Of a stretch of 64,000 nt of DNA, positions 8,760-17,311 are shown in pieces. The notes under the pieces are model-generated. The model worked only from the letters and a program-made list of their open reading frames with translations, ran no database searches and had not been told where the DNA came from. Every line of letters starts with the position of its first letter. Positions within the stretch are counted from its first letter, which is position 1. Origin of the DNA: Halostagnicola sp. A-GB9-2 (GTDB lineage: Archaea; Halobacteriota; Halobacteria; Halobacteriales; Natrialbaceae); assembly GCF_030068615.1 (NCBI RefSeq), contig NZ_JASJOC010000008.1:1-64000 (forward strand), written 5' to 3'. Both the position numbers and the translations under genes were made by a program.

Positions 8760-9434
8760 ATGTCTGAACTTTACACACTAGTGGAAGGCGGGCAGTATTT
8801 GATAGAGAACTTTGATGAGTTCCTTACGCTCCTTCGTGAGCACATCATATTGGTCTTAGTCTCTGAACTGGCAGCAATTACCGTTGCAGTGCCACTCGGA
8901 GTTATTGCTGTCCGATACAACCGATTGAAGAGCTCCATCCTCTCAGTAGGAAATGTTGCACAGACAATTCCGACATTAGCAGTTATCGCACTAGCTTTCC
9001 CGATTTTTGGATTGGGATTTAATTCTGCAGTTATTGCGCTGTTTGTGTATGCACTACTACCTATTCTAACTAACACGATAGCTGGCCTGGAGCAAGTTGA
9101 TGAGAATACAATTGAGGCAGCAGAGGGAATGGGTATGACAAAATGGGAGGTATTACGAAAAATCCAGCTGCCAATGGCACTTCCAGTGATTTTCGCTGGC
9201 ATTAGAACAAGTGTGGTTATCACCGTTGGGACCGCGTACTTGGCGTTTTTCATCGGTGGGGGCGGACTTGGTGTTTGGGTTATTAGCGGTATTAACCTAT
9301 TCAATACTCCACAGATCCTTGCAGGAGCAATTCCAGGAGCACTTCTTGCGATTACACTTGATAGTGTGTTCGCTTTCATCGAACACCAAATTGGCGGAGA
9401 AGGACATCATGATCAATCGATAGCAACAGGATAA
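8760..9434 (+). CDS. glycine betaine/proline-type ABC transporter permease (second)
   Basis: A 224-aa membrane protein homologous to the first permease, with about six hydrophobic segments and the EAA loop NTIEAAEGMGMTKWEVLRKI. I chose the ATG at 8760, 1 bp after the ATPase stop; the open frame extends upstream to 8658, but that part overlaps the ATPase coding sequence and has no membrane character. It is the last gene of the importer operon. Confidence 0.9.
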   Translation: MSELYTLVEGGQYLIENFDEFLTLLREHIILVLVSELAAITVAVPLGVIAVRYNRLKSSILSVGNVAQTIPTLAVIALAFPIFGLGFNSAVIALFVYALLPILTNTIAGLEQVDENTIEAAEGMGMTKWEVLRKIQLPMALPVIFAGIRTSVVITVGTAYLAFFIGGGGLGVWVISGINLFNTPQILAGAIPGALLAITLDSVFAFIEHQIGGEGHHDQSIATG

Positions 9435-9468
9435 CCGACATCCCAGCACACTCCCAAATTGAGGATAT

Positions 9469-9531
9469 TCAGTACTTCACAAAGCCGGTTAGTTAGAACG
9501 TCTACTTGTTGTGGATATGCACTTGCCTTGT
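9469..9531. mobile_element. relic of an ISH3-type element terminus
   Basis: The 19 bases TCAGTACTTCACAAAGCCG at 9469-9487 also occur, in inverse orientation, at the right end of the ISH3 element (59895-59913). The following 20 or so bases match, with one mismatch, the ISH3 sequence just beyond the ISH8-like insertion (58478-58500 read on the minus strand). After about 9531 the similarity fades. This is a solo IS end left by an old insertion or deletion. Confidence 0.6.
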
Positions 9532-9642
9532 TTTGCCGCCGAGTGACGACAGTCTCAGGCGGTCTCATTGTAATATTTTGCCATATTAACCGGGAAATGG
9601 ACGCCGTCTGACGATATCGCATCGCTCAGACGGCTAGCGTGG

Positions 9643-9777
9643 ATGTATCGTAACCTTGCTAAACAGCACATTGACGATCCGGACGTACCCGCCGCGTCGG
9701 ACGGCGCGGACGGGTACGCCGAGTGGGTACCGATCGTCTATAGGAAATTTCATTACGACATCGATATCGTTCACTGA
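9643..9777 (+). pseudogene. short coding remnant of unknown family
   Basis: A 44-codon frame encoding an aromatic- and Asp-rich peptide including WMYRNLAKQHIDDPDVPAAS. It has better coding character than its surroundings, but no start signal is visible and it is flanked by an IS relic. It may be the tail of a truncated gene. I do not recognise the family. Confidence 0.25.
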
Positions 9778-9822
9778 CGCCGCGACCGGCCATATAATGG
9801 GATTCTATATACCTGGTCAACT

Positions 9823-9832
9823 CTTTTTACTA
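9823..9832 (+). promoter_or_regulatory. TATA-like promoter element of the first Rieske oxygenase gene
   Basis: CTTTTTACTA lies 23-32 bp before the ATG at 9855, the spacing expected for a leaderless haloarchaeal transcript. Its presence suggests the cluster-less copy is still transcribed. Confidence 0.4.
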
Positions 9833-9854
9833 ATTCGCTCGATTGTGCTACTGT

Positions 9855-10865
9855 ATGACGCAGTGGAATGACGCCAAGACGAAGCCAGTTAGTTCGGACA
9901 TCACGGAGAAATCGAACGCGCTGCCGGCCCGATACTTCATCGACGACGATGTCTTCGAAATGGAGAAAGAGAAGGTGTTCGGCCAGTATTGGGTGTACGC
10001 CGGCCACGCCAACAGCATCAAGGAAGCAGGCCAGTACTTCACCCGGACCATCGGCGGCCGCGATCTGATCGTCGCTCGAGACGACAGCGGTGAGATCTGC
10101 GCCGTCGAGAACTTCTCGGCCCGCGATGGCGAGGAGCTCCTCGAAGACGCACCGATGACCGATCCCGAACACGTCGATCCGGACGCCCTCGTCGAACCGG
10201 AGTCGATTCATGTGGACAGTATCGGCCCGCTACTGTTCGTGAACCTGCGCAAGAATCCGATGCCACTGGCCGAGCAGGCCGGCGTAATGAAAGACCGCCT
10301 CGAGGCACTGCCCCTCGAGGAGTACGAACACGCGACTCGAATCGTTTCAGAAGTAGAGTGTAACTGGAAGGTGTTCTCGAGCAACTATTCGGAGTGCGAC
10401 CACTGCCAGGCCAACCATCAGGATTGGATCAAGGGTATCTCGCTCAACGAGTCCGAACTCGAGGTAAATGATTACCACTGGGTGCTCCACTACACGCACG
10501 CCGAAGACGTCGACGACGAGATGCGGATCCACGACGAACACGAGGCGCAATTCCACTACTTCTGGCCGAACTTCACGGTCAACATGTACGGCACCGCCGA
10601 CGGTTACGGCACCTACATCGTCGATCCGATCGACACCGACCGTTTCCAGCTCATCGCGGACTACTACTTCCGCGACAGTGAACTCTCCGAGGAGGAACGC
10701 GAGTTCGTTCGCACGAGCCGCCAACTGCAGGAAGAGGACTTCGAACTGGTCGAACGACAGTGGGAAGGGCTCAAAACCGGCGCGCTCGCACAGGCCCAAC
10801 TCGGCCCCAACGAACACACCGTCCACAAGTTCCACCAACTCGCACAGGAGGCCTACAACAGCTAA
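9855..10865 (+). CDS. Rieske-oxygenase-like protein lacking its [2Fe-2S] site
   Basis: A 336-aa paralogue of the intact Rieske oxygenase at 22781-23914. The N-terminal domain is present, but where the intact copy has its two cluster ligand pairs (CAH and CPYH) this copy reads ENFSARDGEELLEDAP and is about 41 residues shorter. The non-haem iron site survives: ECDHCQANH supplies the E-x2-H-x4-H pattern. From about residue 130 to the end the two proteins differ at only about five positions, while the N-terminal part is far more diverged, which suggests gene conversion. Without the cluster it should not be able to act as a normal Rieske oxygenase. It could be a decaying gene with an open frame, a regulatory or structural partner of the intact subunit, or a protein fed by a separate ferredoxin. 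ATG at 9855 matches the paralogue's start. Confidence 0.85.
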   Translation: MTQWNDAKTKPVSSDITEKSNALPARYFIDDDVFEMEKEKVFGQYWVYAGHANSIKEAGQYFTRTIGGRDLIVARDDSGEICAVENFSARDGEELLEDAPMTDPEHVDPDALVEPESIHVDSIGPLLFVNLRKNPMPLAEQAGVMKDRLEALPLEEYEHATRIVSEVECNWKVFSSNYSECDHCQANHQDWIKGISLNESELEVNDYHWVLHYTHAEDVDDEMRIHDEHEAQFHYFWPNFTVNMYGTADGYGTYIVDPIDTDRFQLIADYYFRDSELSEEEREFVRTSRQLQEEDFELVERQWEGLKTGALAQAQLGPNEHTVHKFHQLAQEAYNS

Positions 10866-11664
10866 GCTGAAGGACGCTGTTTTTTCGGATATCAAGGAGA
10901 GAACTAGAGCTAAACGTAAGTGAAGAACGCCGATCGGCGTTGTGGTGCAGTAGGTCGGACGAAAGTTGACTCTGCATGATTTCGCTTTCGCCACCGAGTC
11001 CGTCGCGAGAAGACGGAGAGATCAGTCCAAAGTAGGTACTGATTCGGCCGTCTTTTCGATGTTTGCCATGGAGTATCTTGCTCTCGCTGGAACTGAAGCC
11101 GACACGTGGCGATAGAGAGCGTTCAGATGGTCCGTTCCAGTCCATCGTTCCGACCGGACGTCTGGATAGGAAGAACATTTCGAGAGTAGTAGAGTCAGTT
11201 GGGGCTCGATGGCAAATATAATGATTATGCCGGACTAGGCAAAGCAACATCTTCTCACGCTACGACCTCCGCTTGTGTTTCTCGGTGTAAGTGCTGCCCA
11301 CCGGTGACCAGAAAGTTCGACAGAGATCATGTGAGGCCACAGTAAATTTCCGCGGCTCAAACAGGACCTTCACTATTGTCTGGACTAATCTGTCCGCCGT
11401 CGTCGTCATGAAAGCGGTAGACAAAAACACGTCTATGCTGCTGTCGCTGACCCGCCTCCTGCCAATGCATCATATACGACTCGAATAGCTACGCTCTTCC
11501 CCCATCATATTAGTAAATCTAGGGGTCTGCGTGAAACTCACGGGAACTGTAAACCGTTCTCTACCACTATCAATTGGAAATTTTATATATTATGTTTTAA
11601 CCAATTTCATAGACATTGAATATAAATACTGCCCACTCGAAGGTGATAGTGGAGATATCGATCA
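10866..11664. other. 800-bp gene-free stretch
   Basis: A T-run shortly after the stop (about 10877-10882) may end transcription of the Rieske-like gene. The rest holds only short frames without recognisable products. A TATA-like element (TATAAATACT, about 11621-11630) lies 35-44 bp before the dehydrogenase start at 11665, and a short GGAG at 11651 could serve as ribosome binding site. Confidence 0.5.
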
Positions 11665-12828
11665 ATGTCAATGAATGCTGTTGTTTACAAAGGCGAACGC
11701 GAGGTATCGGTCGAAGAAGTCGAGGAACCTCAAATCGAGCACCCGAACGATGTCGTGATCGACATCACGACGACGTGCATCTGCGGGTCCGACCTCCACA
11801 TGTACGAGGGGCGGACGGCCGCGGAGCCAGGGATCGTGTTCGGGCACGAAAACATGGGGACCGTAACCGAGGTCGGCGATGCGGTGAGTTCCCTCGAGGT
11901 GGGTGACCGCGTCGTCGCGCCGTTCAACGTCGCCTGCGGATTCTGTGAGAACTGCGAGAACGGCTACACGGGCTTCTGTACGAACGTCAATCCCGGGTTC
12001 GCCGGCGGCGCGTACGGGTACGTCGCGATGGGACCGTACCAAGGCGGTCAGGCCGAGAAACTCCGAATTCCGTACGCGGACTTTAACGCACTCAAACTGC
12101 CCGACGGAGACGTACACGAAGACTCGCTTGCACTGCTCGCGGACATCTTCCCGACCGGCTGGCACGGTACGGAACTCGCCAACCTCCAGTCCGGTGACTC
12201 CGTCGCTATCTACGGTGCCGGTCCGGTGGGCCTGATGGCGGCCTACAGCGCGAAGCTGAAGGGTGCCGCGGAGATTTATGTTGTCGACCGCGTTCCCAGC
12301 CGCCTCGAACTGGCTGAGGAACACTGTGACGCGACGCCGATCAACTTCGAGGAGGGCGATCCGGTCGAACAGATCAAGGACATCCACGGCGGGGGCGTCG
12401 ACAAGGGCGTTGACGCCGTCGGATACCAGGCTATCGACCCGGATAAGGAAGGCGACGATGCGTATGACCCCGCTCGTGAGAATCCTGCTGTCGTCATCAA
12501 TAATCTCATCAAGACGGTCCGCCCGACCGGTGAGCTCGGGATTCCGGGATTGTATGTCCCCGATGACCCCGGCGCACCTGACGACATGGCCGCACAGGGG
12601 CGTCTCGGCATCGACTTTGGCCTCCTCTTCGAGAAGGGGCAGGCGCTCGGTACCGGCCAGTGCAACGTCAAGGAGTACAATCGCGAACTCCGCGACATGA
12701 TCATTGAAGGGCGCGCCGATCCCAGCTGGGTCGTCTCACACCGCGTCGACCTGGAGGAAGCGCCGGAGATGTACGAGAAATTCGACAACCGCGAGGAAGG
12801 TGTCACGAAGGTCCTGCTGGAACCGTAA
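11665..12828 (+). CDS. zinc-dependent dehydrogenase, glutathione-independent formaldehyde dehydrogenase type
   Basis: A 387-aa medium-chain zinc alcohol dehydrogenase. Catalytic zinc ligands are visible in TTCICGSDLHMYEG (Cys38 or Cys40) and GHENMG (His61, Glu62); the structural zinc lobe has four cysteines in ACGFCENCENGYTGFC. The Rossmann motif is GAGPVGLMAAYSAKLKGA. The GGAYGYVAMGPYQGGQAE stretch and overall length match the dismutating, glutathione-independent formaldehyde dehydrogenases. In the context of N-demethylation it would oxidise free formaldehyde to formate, which the formate dehydrogenase at 31833-36685 could finish. A second ATG at 11671 is an alternative start. Other alcohol substrates remain possible. 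Confidence 0.85.
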   Translation: MSMNAVVYKGEREVSVEEVEEPQIEHPNDVVIDITTTCICGSDLHMYEGRTAAEPGIVFGHENMGTVTEVGDAVSSLEVGDRVVAPFNVACGFCENCENGYTGFCTNVNPGFAGGAYGYVAMGPYQGGQAEKLRIPYADFNALKLPDGDVHEDSLALLADIFPTGWHGTELANLQSGDSVAIYGAGPVGLMAAYSAKLKGAAEIYVVDRVPSRLELAEEHCDATPINFEEGDPVEQIKDIHGGGVDKGVDAVGYQAIDPDKEGDDAYDPARENPAVVINNLIKTVRPTGELGIPGLYVPDDPGAPDDMAAQGRLGIDFGLLFEKGQALGTGQCNVKEYNRELRDMIIEGRADPSWVVSHRVDLEEAPEMYEKFDNREEGVTKVLLEP

Positions 12829-12852
12829 CCCACGCACAATCAGACGCCTCCG

Positions 12853-12858
12853 TTTTTT
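12853..12858 (+). terminator. T-run terminator after the formaldehyde dehydrogenase gene
   Basis: A run of six T, 25 bp after the stop codon, in otherwise GC-rich DNA, as expected for archaeal oligo-T termination. No strong hairpin precedes it. Confidence 0.4.
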
Positions 12859-13055
12859 AGCATTACTACGCCTCCCCGTGTCATAAAGTAACGAACTATT
12901 GCGTAGAGTTCTTCGTACCCTAGACGCCAGGGAACGAGTACGAGACATGGACAAAGACGATGGCAAACCTGACAGTCACCGCGGTGGTCAACGTCGACTG
13001 CGGGGACTTTATCGGCGTTGGATCGACCAGCAAAGGGATCGGGTCCGGGCGGAGA

Positions 13056-14174
13056 TCAATCAGATCCGTGGGGGAAGGGATCAGTAGAGTACTCTCCGGT
13101 CTGTTCGTCAGATGTCGCCAGACAGTCGTCGAGTTCGTTGGTTACGGCCGCTTCGTCGAGGTCGCTACCGATGAACACTAACCGTGTCGCCGGGTCGTCG
13201 TCTCCCCATTCGCCGATCGGGCCAGCCTGGACGGACGGGCCGGCCTGACTCACCCCGAGAACCGTCCCCGGGCGACTCACTACCCACGCGAACCCTTTTG
13301 CGCGGATGATATCGCCGTCCCAGTCGTCGAGCCATGCGTCGAACCGCTCGGGGTGGAAGGGACGCTCTCGCCGATAGACGAACGACTCGACGCCGTGCGC
13401 CTCGGCCGCCGAAACGGCATCGTCACCATGGTCGTGACCCGGATCCTCGTTTGCTGCTTCTTCGGCCAAGGCTTGCTTCCAGCCTTGCTGCCGCCGTGTC
13501 GCTTCGAAGTCGAACAATTCGGTGTCGAGAACGGCACTCGGGTCGACATCGCTGTACGTCGTTCGATGAAGCGTCGCACGCGGCTGGAGTTCGCTGATAG
13601 CGTCCTCGATAGATTCCACCGCATCCTCAGGCACCATATCACACTTATTCAACAGCAACACGTCGCAGAACTCGATCTGGTCGACTAACACCTCGGTCAG
13701 CGGCCGCTCCGGGTCCGGGGCAGCATCCGGGAGGGATTCTTTCGAATCGAACGCTTTCCAGAAGCCGTAGGCGTCGACGACCGAAACTGTCGTATCGAGG
13801 CGGAACCGGTCCGGAAGGCTGTCCTCTTCTGTCCCCGTCGTGAGCGTACGGGCGATGGGAACCGGTTCACTGATTCCTGACGCCTCGACGACGAGATAGT
13901 CGACCGAGCGCTCCTCGGCTAATCGCGTCGCCTGAGCGACGAGGTCGTCCTGGAGTCGACAGCAGATACAGCCATTCGAGAGGTCGACGACGCCTTCCTC
14001 CGTCTCGTCGGCGATCAACTCCGCGTCGACGTTGATCTCGCCCATGTCGTTAACGATGACGGCAATTCGCCTCCCGTTGGGGTTGTGCAGCAGTCGATTG
14101 ACCAGCGTCGTTTTGCCCGCACCCAGCGGCCCGCTGATAACGGTGATCGGAATCTCGGATGTAGACGTGACCAT
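13056..14174 (-). CDS. CobW/COG0523-family GTPase, putative metallochaperone
   Basis: A 372-aa G3E GTPase. Walker A is GPLGAGKTTLVNRLL, the metal-binding motif is GCICC (C-x-C-C), and LLNKCDM gives the guanine-specific NKxD. A His-rich linker (DPGHDHGDD) precedes the CobW C-terminal domain. Members deliver zinc or other metals to client enzymes, or supply cobalt for cobalamin. It faces the zinc formaldehyde dehydrogenase gene convergently; a role in metallating that or another enzyme of this region is inference. A TATA-like element lies about 25-35 bp upstream of the start (about 14198-14206). Confidence 0.85.
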   Translation of the reverse strand: MVTSTSEIPITVISGPLGAGKTTLVNRLLHNPNGRRIAVIVNDMGEINVDAELIADETEEGVVDLSNGCICCRLQDDLVAQATRLAEERSVDYLVVEASGISEPVPIARTLTTGTEEDSLPDRFRLDTTVSVVDAYGFWKAFDSKESLPDAAPDPERPLTEVLVDQIEFCDVLLLNKCDMVPEDAVESIEDAISELQPRATLHRTTYSDVDPSAVLDTELFDFEATRRQQGWKQALAEEAANEDPGHDHGDDAVSAAEAHGVESFVYRRERPFHPERFDAWLDDWDGDIIRAKGFAWVVSRPGTVLGVSQAGPSVQAGPIGEWGDDDPATRLVFIGSDLDEAAVTNELDDCLATSDEQTGEYSTDPFPHGSD

Positions 14175-14482
14175 TCCATCTGTAATCTCGTGTCGACGTA
14201 TAATGAATCTCCCGTCGACAGCGAGAGTAGTGGTTCGTCATCTCCTTCGATATCGGAGATACAGGGGCCGTTATCGTAGTTCTGTGTTCGTGGCCGGCAT
14301 AGCGGTCCGAACGATGGCACGTCCCCACAGACTCGCTCGCACCATCCTCAACAGATGATATAACTGATGTGTTACGGAGAACGAGAAAAACGACCCAGTC
14401 CGTTTAGCGCAACAGGGGAACGCAATCCCATCTCGTCGCCTCTACGACGGATTTCGGTGTCGGAGTTGAAAGACATCGTGAG
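14175..14482. other. intergenic, promoter of the CobW-type gene
   Basis: Contains the TATA-like CATTATACG upstream of the minus-strand GTPase gene. Otherwise no gene, RNA or repeat was recognised. Confidence 0.4.
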
Positions 14483-15460
14483 TCAGTCATCCGCCGTCGC
14501 CGTCTCATCCGGTTCGCTGGCAGCCACCACATCGAAGCCGTCAACCGGCTGATCGGGAATCAGTCGGTCGAGTTCCTCGGGAGCGCCGAGCTGCGCGTCA
14601 GTCTCGTCGGGATTTTCGAGTTCGGTGCGTCCGAACTGTACCGCGAGCTCGTCGTCGAGATGAAGCTTTATGGCTTCGAGGAGGGCCTCGGCTTCGAGCG
14701 GCTGGCCTCGATTCTTGAGGTCTGCCTCCGTGGCATCCGCAGGGATGTTGAACGCCCGCTGGGTGATGATCGGTCCCTGGTCAAGATCGGTCGTGACGTA
14801 GTGGGCGGTGACACCGGCGATACGGGCACCCTCTTCGAGAGCCTGTCTGTACGCGGCGGCACCGGGGAACGCCGGGAGTAGACTCGGATGGACGTTGATG
14901 ATCCGACTCTCGTAGCGGAAGACGACTTCGGGCGAGAGGATACGGATGTAGCGAGCCAGCGCGATCAGGTCAATGTCGTAGTCGGAGAGCCGGTCGAGAA
15001 GTTCTTCTTCGTCTGGGGCTCCCTTCTCGTCTCCGATATCGTGGAAGGGAACGTCGTACTGCGCCGCGAGCGGCTGAAGATCGTCATGGTTCCCGATGAC
15101 AACCTCGATGTCAGCGTCCAGTTCGTCTCTGTTCCAGGCCTCGAGCAACGCTTCGAGACAGTGGCTCTCCTTTGTGACGAGGACGGCAATGGATTGGTTC
15201 TCGCAGTCGGATGGGAACCGTACCTGAACGTCAACGCCGAACCCGTCGCAGAGGTCCTCAAGGTCCTCCTGAAACTTCAGTTGAGTAGTGACCATGTCCG
15301 ACGTATCGACCTCCATAGTCATCCGGAACGTACCGTCCCGAACGGCCTGATCGAGGTCCACGATGTTGGCGTTGCGCTCGAAGAGGAAGGAGGTTACCTC
15401 GGCGATGAGGCCGGTATCGTCTTCGCCGACGACCGTTATCTCAGTCCACTCGCGAGTCAT
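14483..15460 (-). CDS. purU: formyltetrahydrofolate deformylase
   Basis: A 325-aa PurU homologue that hydrolyses 10-formyl-THF to formate and THF. The N-terminal ACT domain (about residues 5-85, VVGEDDTGLIAEVTSFLFE) is followed by the formyltransferase fold with the catalytic triad region: Asn-His in IINVHPSLLPAFPGA, His in GVTAHYVT and Asp in TDLDQGPII. A C-terminal acidic tail of about 40 residues exceeds the usual length. A strong GGAGG precedes the ATG at 15460. In this region it would release formate from C1-loaded folate for oxidation by the formate dehydrogenase and regenerate free THF for further demethylation. Confidence 0.93.
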   Translation of the reverse strand: MTREWTEITVVGEDDTGLIAEVTSFLFERNANIVDLDQAVRDGTFRMTMEVDTSDMVTTQLKFQEDLEDLCDGFGVDVQVRFPSDCENQSIAVLVTKESHCLEALLEAWNRDELDADIEVVIGNHDDLQPLAAQYDVPFHDIGDEKGAPDEEELLDRLSDYDIDLIALARYIRILSPEVVFRYESRIINVHPSLLPAFPGAAAYRQALEEGARIAGVTAHYVTTDLDQGPIITQRAFNIPADATEADLKNRGQPLEAEALLEAIKLHLDDELAVQFGRTELENPDETDAQLGAPEELDRLIPDQPVDGFDVVAASEPDETATADD

Positions 15461-15780
15461 ACCAGCTCCCTCCGGCTACTGCGGTCGGTCGTTCCACTCG
15501 TCTTCCATCGGTGCGATTCGAGAGGAGCTTTGCAGTTACGTAGCAGTGATCTGTAGTCCACCGAAACGGACGTCTCGCGGTTTTCGAGAGGCATTTCAGA
15601 CATTACTTCCCGTCCTCCGGTAATTAACTTTGTTCCTCTTGAAAGGGCAGGGATACGATGTGTTTCGGGGTTGCAATATGTGGAATAATTCTGACACCAC
15701 GAGAAGGAAGGCGTACGGTGTCCGGGACACCGAGCGACGGCGGAAACGCAGTCGCTCCAGACAGGGGTGCGCCGAAGCGA
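15461..15780. other. intergenic, no gene recognised
   Basis: 320 bp between two minus-strand genes. Only the ribosome binding site of purU (GGAGG, about 15465-15470) stands out. Confidence 0.4.
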
Positions 15781-16986
15781 CTACGGCTGCTCCCGAAGAT
15801 ATTCGACGACGGTCGCCGGTTCTTCGTCCAACCCACCGCCCTGCGCAAAGGTCGAACCGCCGCCGCCGCCACCGTCGAACTCCGCCGTGACATCGTCGAC
15901 GACCTCGCTGGCGTCAGGTTCGCCGGTCGTTGCGACGACCAGGAACGAATCACCGTTGACGCCGGTAAGTGCGATCACGTCCCCCGCGTCTCCAGCGAGG
16001 TTTCTGACTCGCTCGGAAACGTCGTTCGGACCCATCCCCTCGACTTCGCCGACTATCCAATCGTCACCGTTCTTCGATACGGCTTCCTCCGCTAGGGTCT
16101 CTATGTGTTCTTCCAACAGACGCTCGTGTAACTGGTCGATCTCCTCCTTGAGGGAAGCCTTCTCCTGTACGAGACTGGTAGCGCATTCCGAAAGATCCTC
16201 GACGCTCGTATCCATCGCGTCCGCCGCACGCTTGGCGTTCTTTCTCTCATCAATCCGCGTCTGGATGGCTGTGGGGCCGACAGCGTATTCAACGCGGACG
16301 AGGTCAGAACCCGGATTCGAGACGTCCAACACCGCTATTGGCCCGGCCTCGTTGGTATTTTGTACGTGCGTACCGCCACAGGCTGCGATATCCCACTCAT
16401 CGATCTCGACCACGCGAACTGTATCGGACTGTTCGCTGTTGTCGGTCAGATTGAAAATCACGTCGTCGCGCTGACGGGCGCGCTCACTGTCCATTTCATC
16501 CCACGTGATGTCCCGAGAGTCCCAGACTACTTCGTTTACCATTCGCTCGAACGTGATCGCGTTCACGTCGTCGGGATCGAGGTCAGTTTTGAAGTCCAGG
16601 CGAACTTTCTCCAATCCGATATCGAACCCGCCGTATCCGGGATCCACGAACAGTCTTCGTCCCGCACCGTACACCAAGTGACTCGCCGTGTGCGCTCGCA
16701 TACAGTAGGTCCGGAACTCTTCGTCGATGCGACCCGTGACAGCCTCGTCTGCCTCGAAGCCAGGCTCGGTTTCGAGAGTATGGATGATTACACCGTCCCG
16801 TTTCTGCACGTCGATGACGTCGATACCGTCCAGAGTTCCGCTGTCTGCCGGTTGCCCGCCTCCCTCCGGGTAGAAATACGTCTGGTCCAAGCGGACCCCA
16901 CGACCGTTTACGGAACGAACACTCGCCTCGAACTCCGTCACGTACGGCTCTTTGGCCGCTAGTTTGTTCGTCGAGTCGGTGGCCAT
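15781..16986 (-). CDS. alanyl-tRNA editing protein, AlaX-L type
   Basis: A 401-aa stand-alone editing protein that hydrolyses mischarged Ser- or Gly-tRNA(Ala). It has the AlaRS-like editing core with YFYPEGGGQPADSG, the zinc-binding His pair in RAHTASHLVYG and the Cys/His pair in ACGGTHV. A coiled region of about 60 residues (about 245-305) and a C-terminal DHHA1-like domain with the GGGGGGS run follow. I chose ATG 16986 because a TATA-like element lies 25-33 bp upstream; the frame extends to 17148 without typical sequence. High intracellular serine and glycine during betaine catabolism would increase alanyl-tRNA mischarging, so its presence among these genes makes sense, but that link is inference. 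Confidence 0.88.
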   Translation of the reverse strand: MATDSTNKLAAKEPYVTEFEASVRSVNGRGVRLDQTYFYPEGGGQPADSGTLDGIDVIDVQKRDGVIIHTLETEPGFEADEAVTGRIDEEFRTYCMRAHTASHLVYGAGRRLFVDPGYGGFDIGLEKVRLDFKTDLDPDDVNAITFERMVNEVVWDSRDITWDEMDSERARQRDDVIFNLTDNSEQSDTVRVVEIDEWDIAACGGTHVQNTNEAGPIAVLDVSNPGSDLVRVEYAVGPTAIQTRIDERKNAKRAADAMDTSVEDLSECATSLVQEKASLKEEIDQLHERLLEEHIETLAEEAVSKNGDDWIVGEVEGMGPNDVSERVRNLAGDAGDVIALTGVNGDSFLVVATTGEPDASEVVDDVTAEFDGGGGGGSTFAQGGGLDEEPATVVEYLREQP

Positions 16987-17005
16987 AGTATGGTATCGCC
17001 ATACT
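16987..17005 (-). promoter_or_regulatory. 19-bp palindrome between TATA element and start of the editing gene
   Basis: AGTATGGTATCGCCATACT has perfect 7-bp arms around a 5-bp centre and ends directly at the start codon. The TATA-like ATAAATAAC (17011-17019) lies on its other side, so the dyad fills the whole space between promoter element and probable transcription start. That is the classic place for a repressor operator. The cognate regulator is unknown. Confidence 0.45.
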
Positions 17006-17280
17006 TTCTCATAAATAACACGGTGCTCGTAAAGCGTGAGATCCAGTTTGCCGACAGAGAGTTGCACTATTTCAGAAGATGTAGCCGGTGGACCAGTAGG
17101 GGCGGTGCGAAAAGCGACTTCGGATGGGTGGTGGGACAACGATGGCACTCCAAACCCAATATATGAGACAAATCATCTTTTGTGGATGCGTGAGCAGAGC
17201 CGACCGTGAATCGAGGGATATTTTCTCGGTAGAGACGCCTGATTATGGACGTTGCCGGCCGAAATAGCGGTATGGCAATA

Positions 17281-17290
17281 CATTAATACC
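17281..17290 (+). promoter_or_regulatory. TATA-like element of the folC-folP gene
   Basis: CATTAATACC lies 22-31 bp before the ATG at 17312. It is flanked by CGGTAT (about 17268-17273) and ATACCG (about 17292-17297), a spaced dyad partly like the palindrome upstream of the divergent editing gene. Confidence 0.4.
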
Positions 17291-17311
17291 GATACCGTAC
17301 CCGTATTTGAC

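Noticed and set aside
10771-11250. 159-codon minus-strand frame overlapping the end of the cluster-less oxygenase gene.
   Set aside because: Its C-terminal part is the oxygenase antisense and the rest has no recognisable features.
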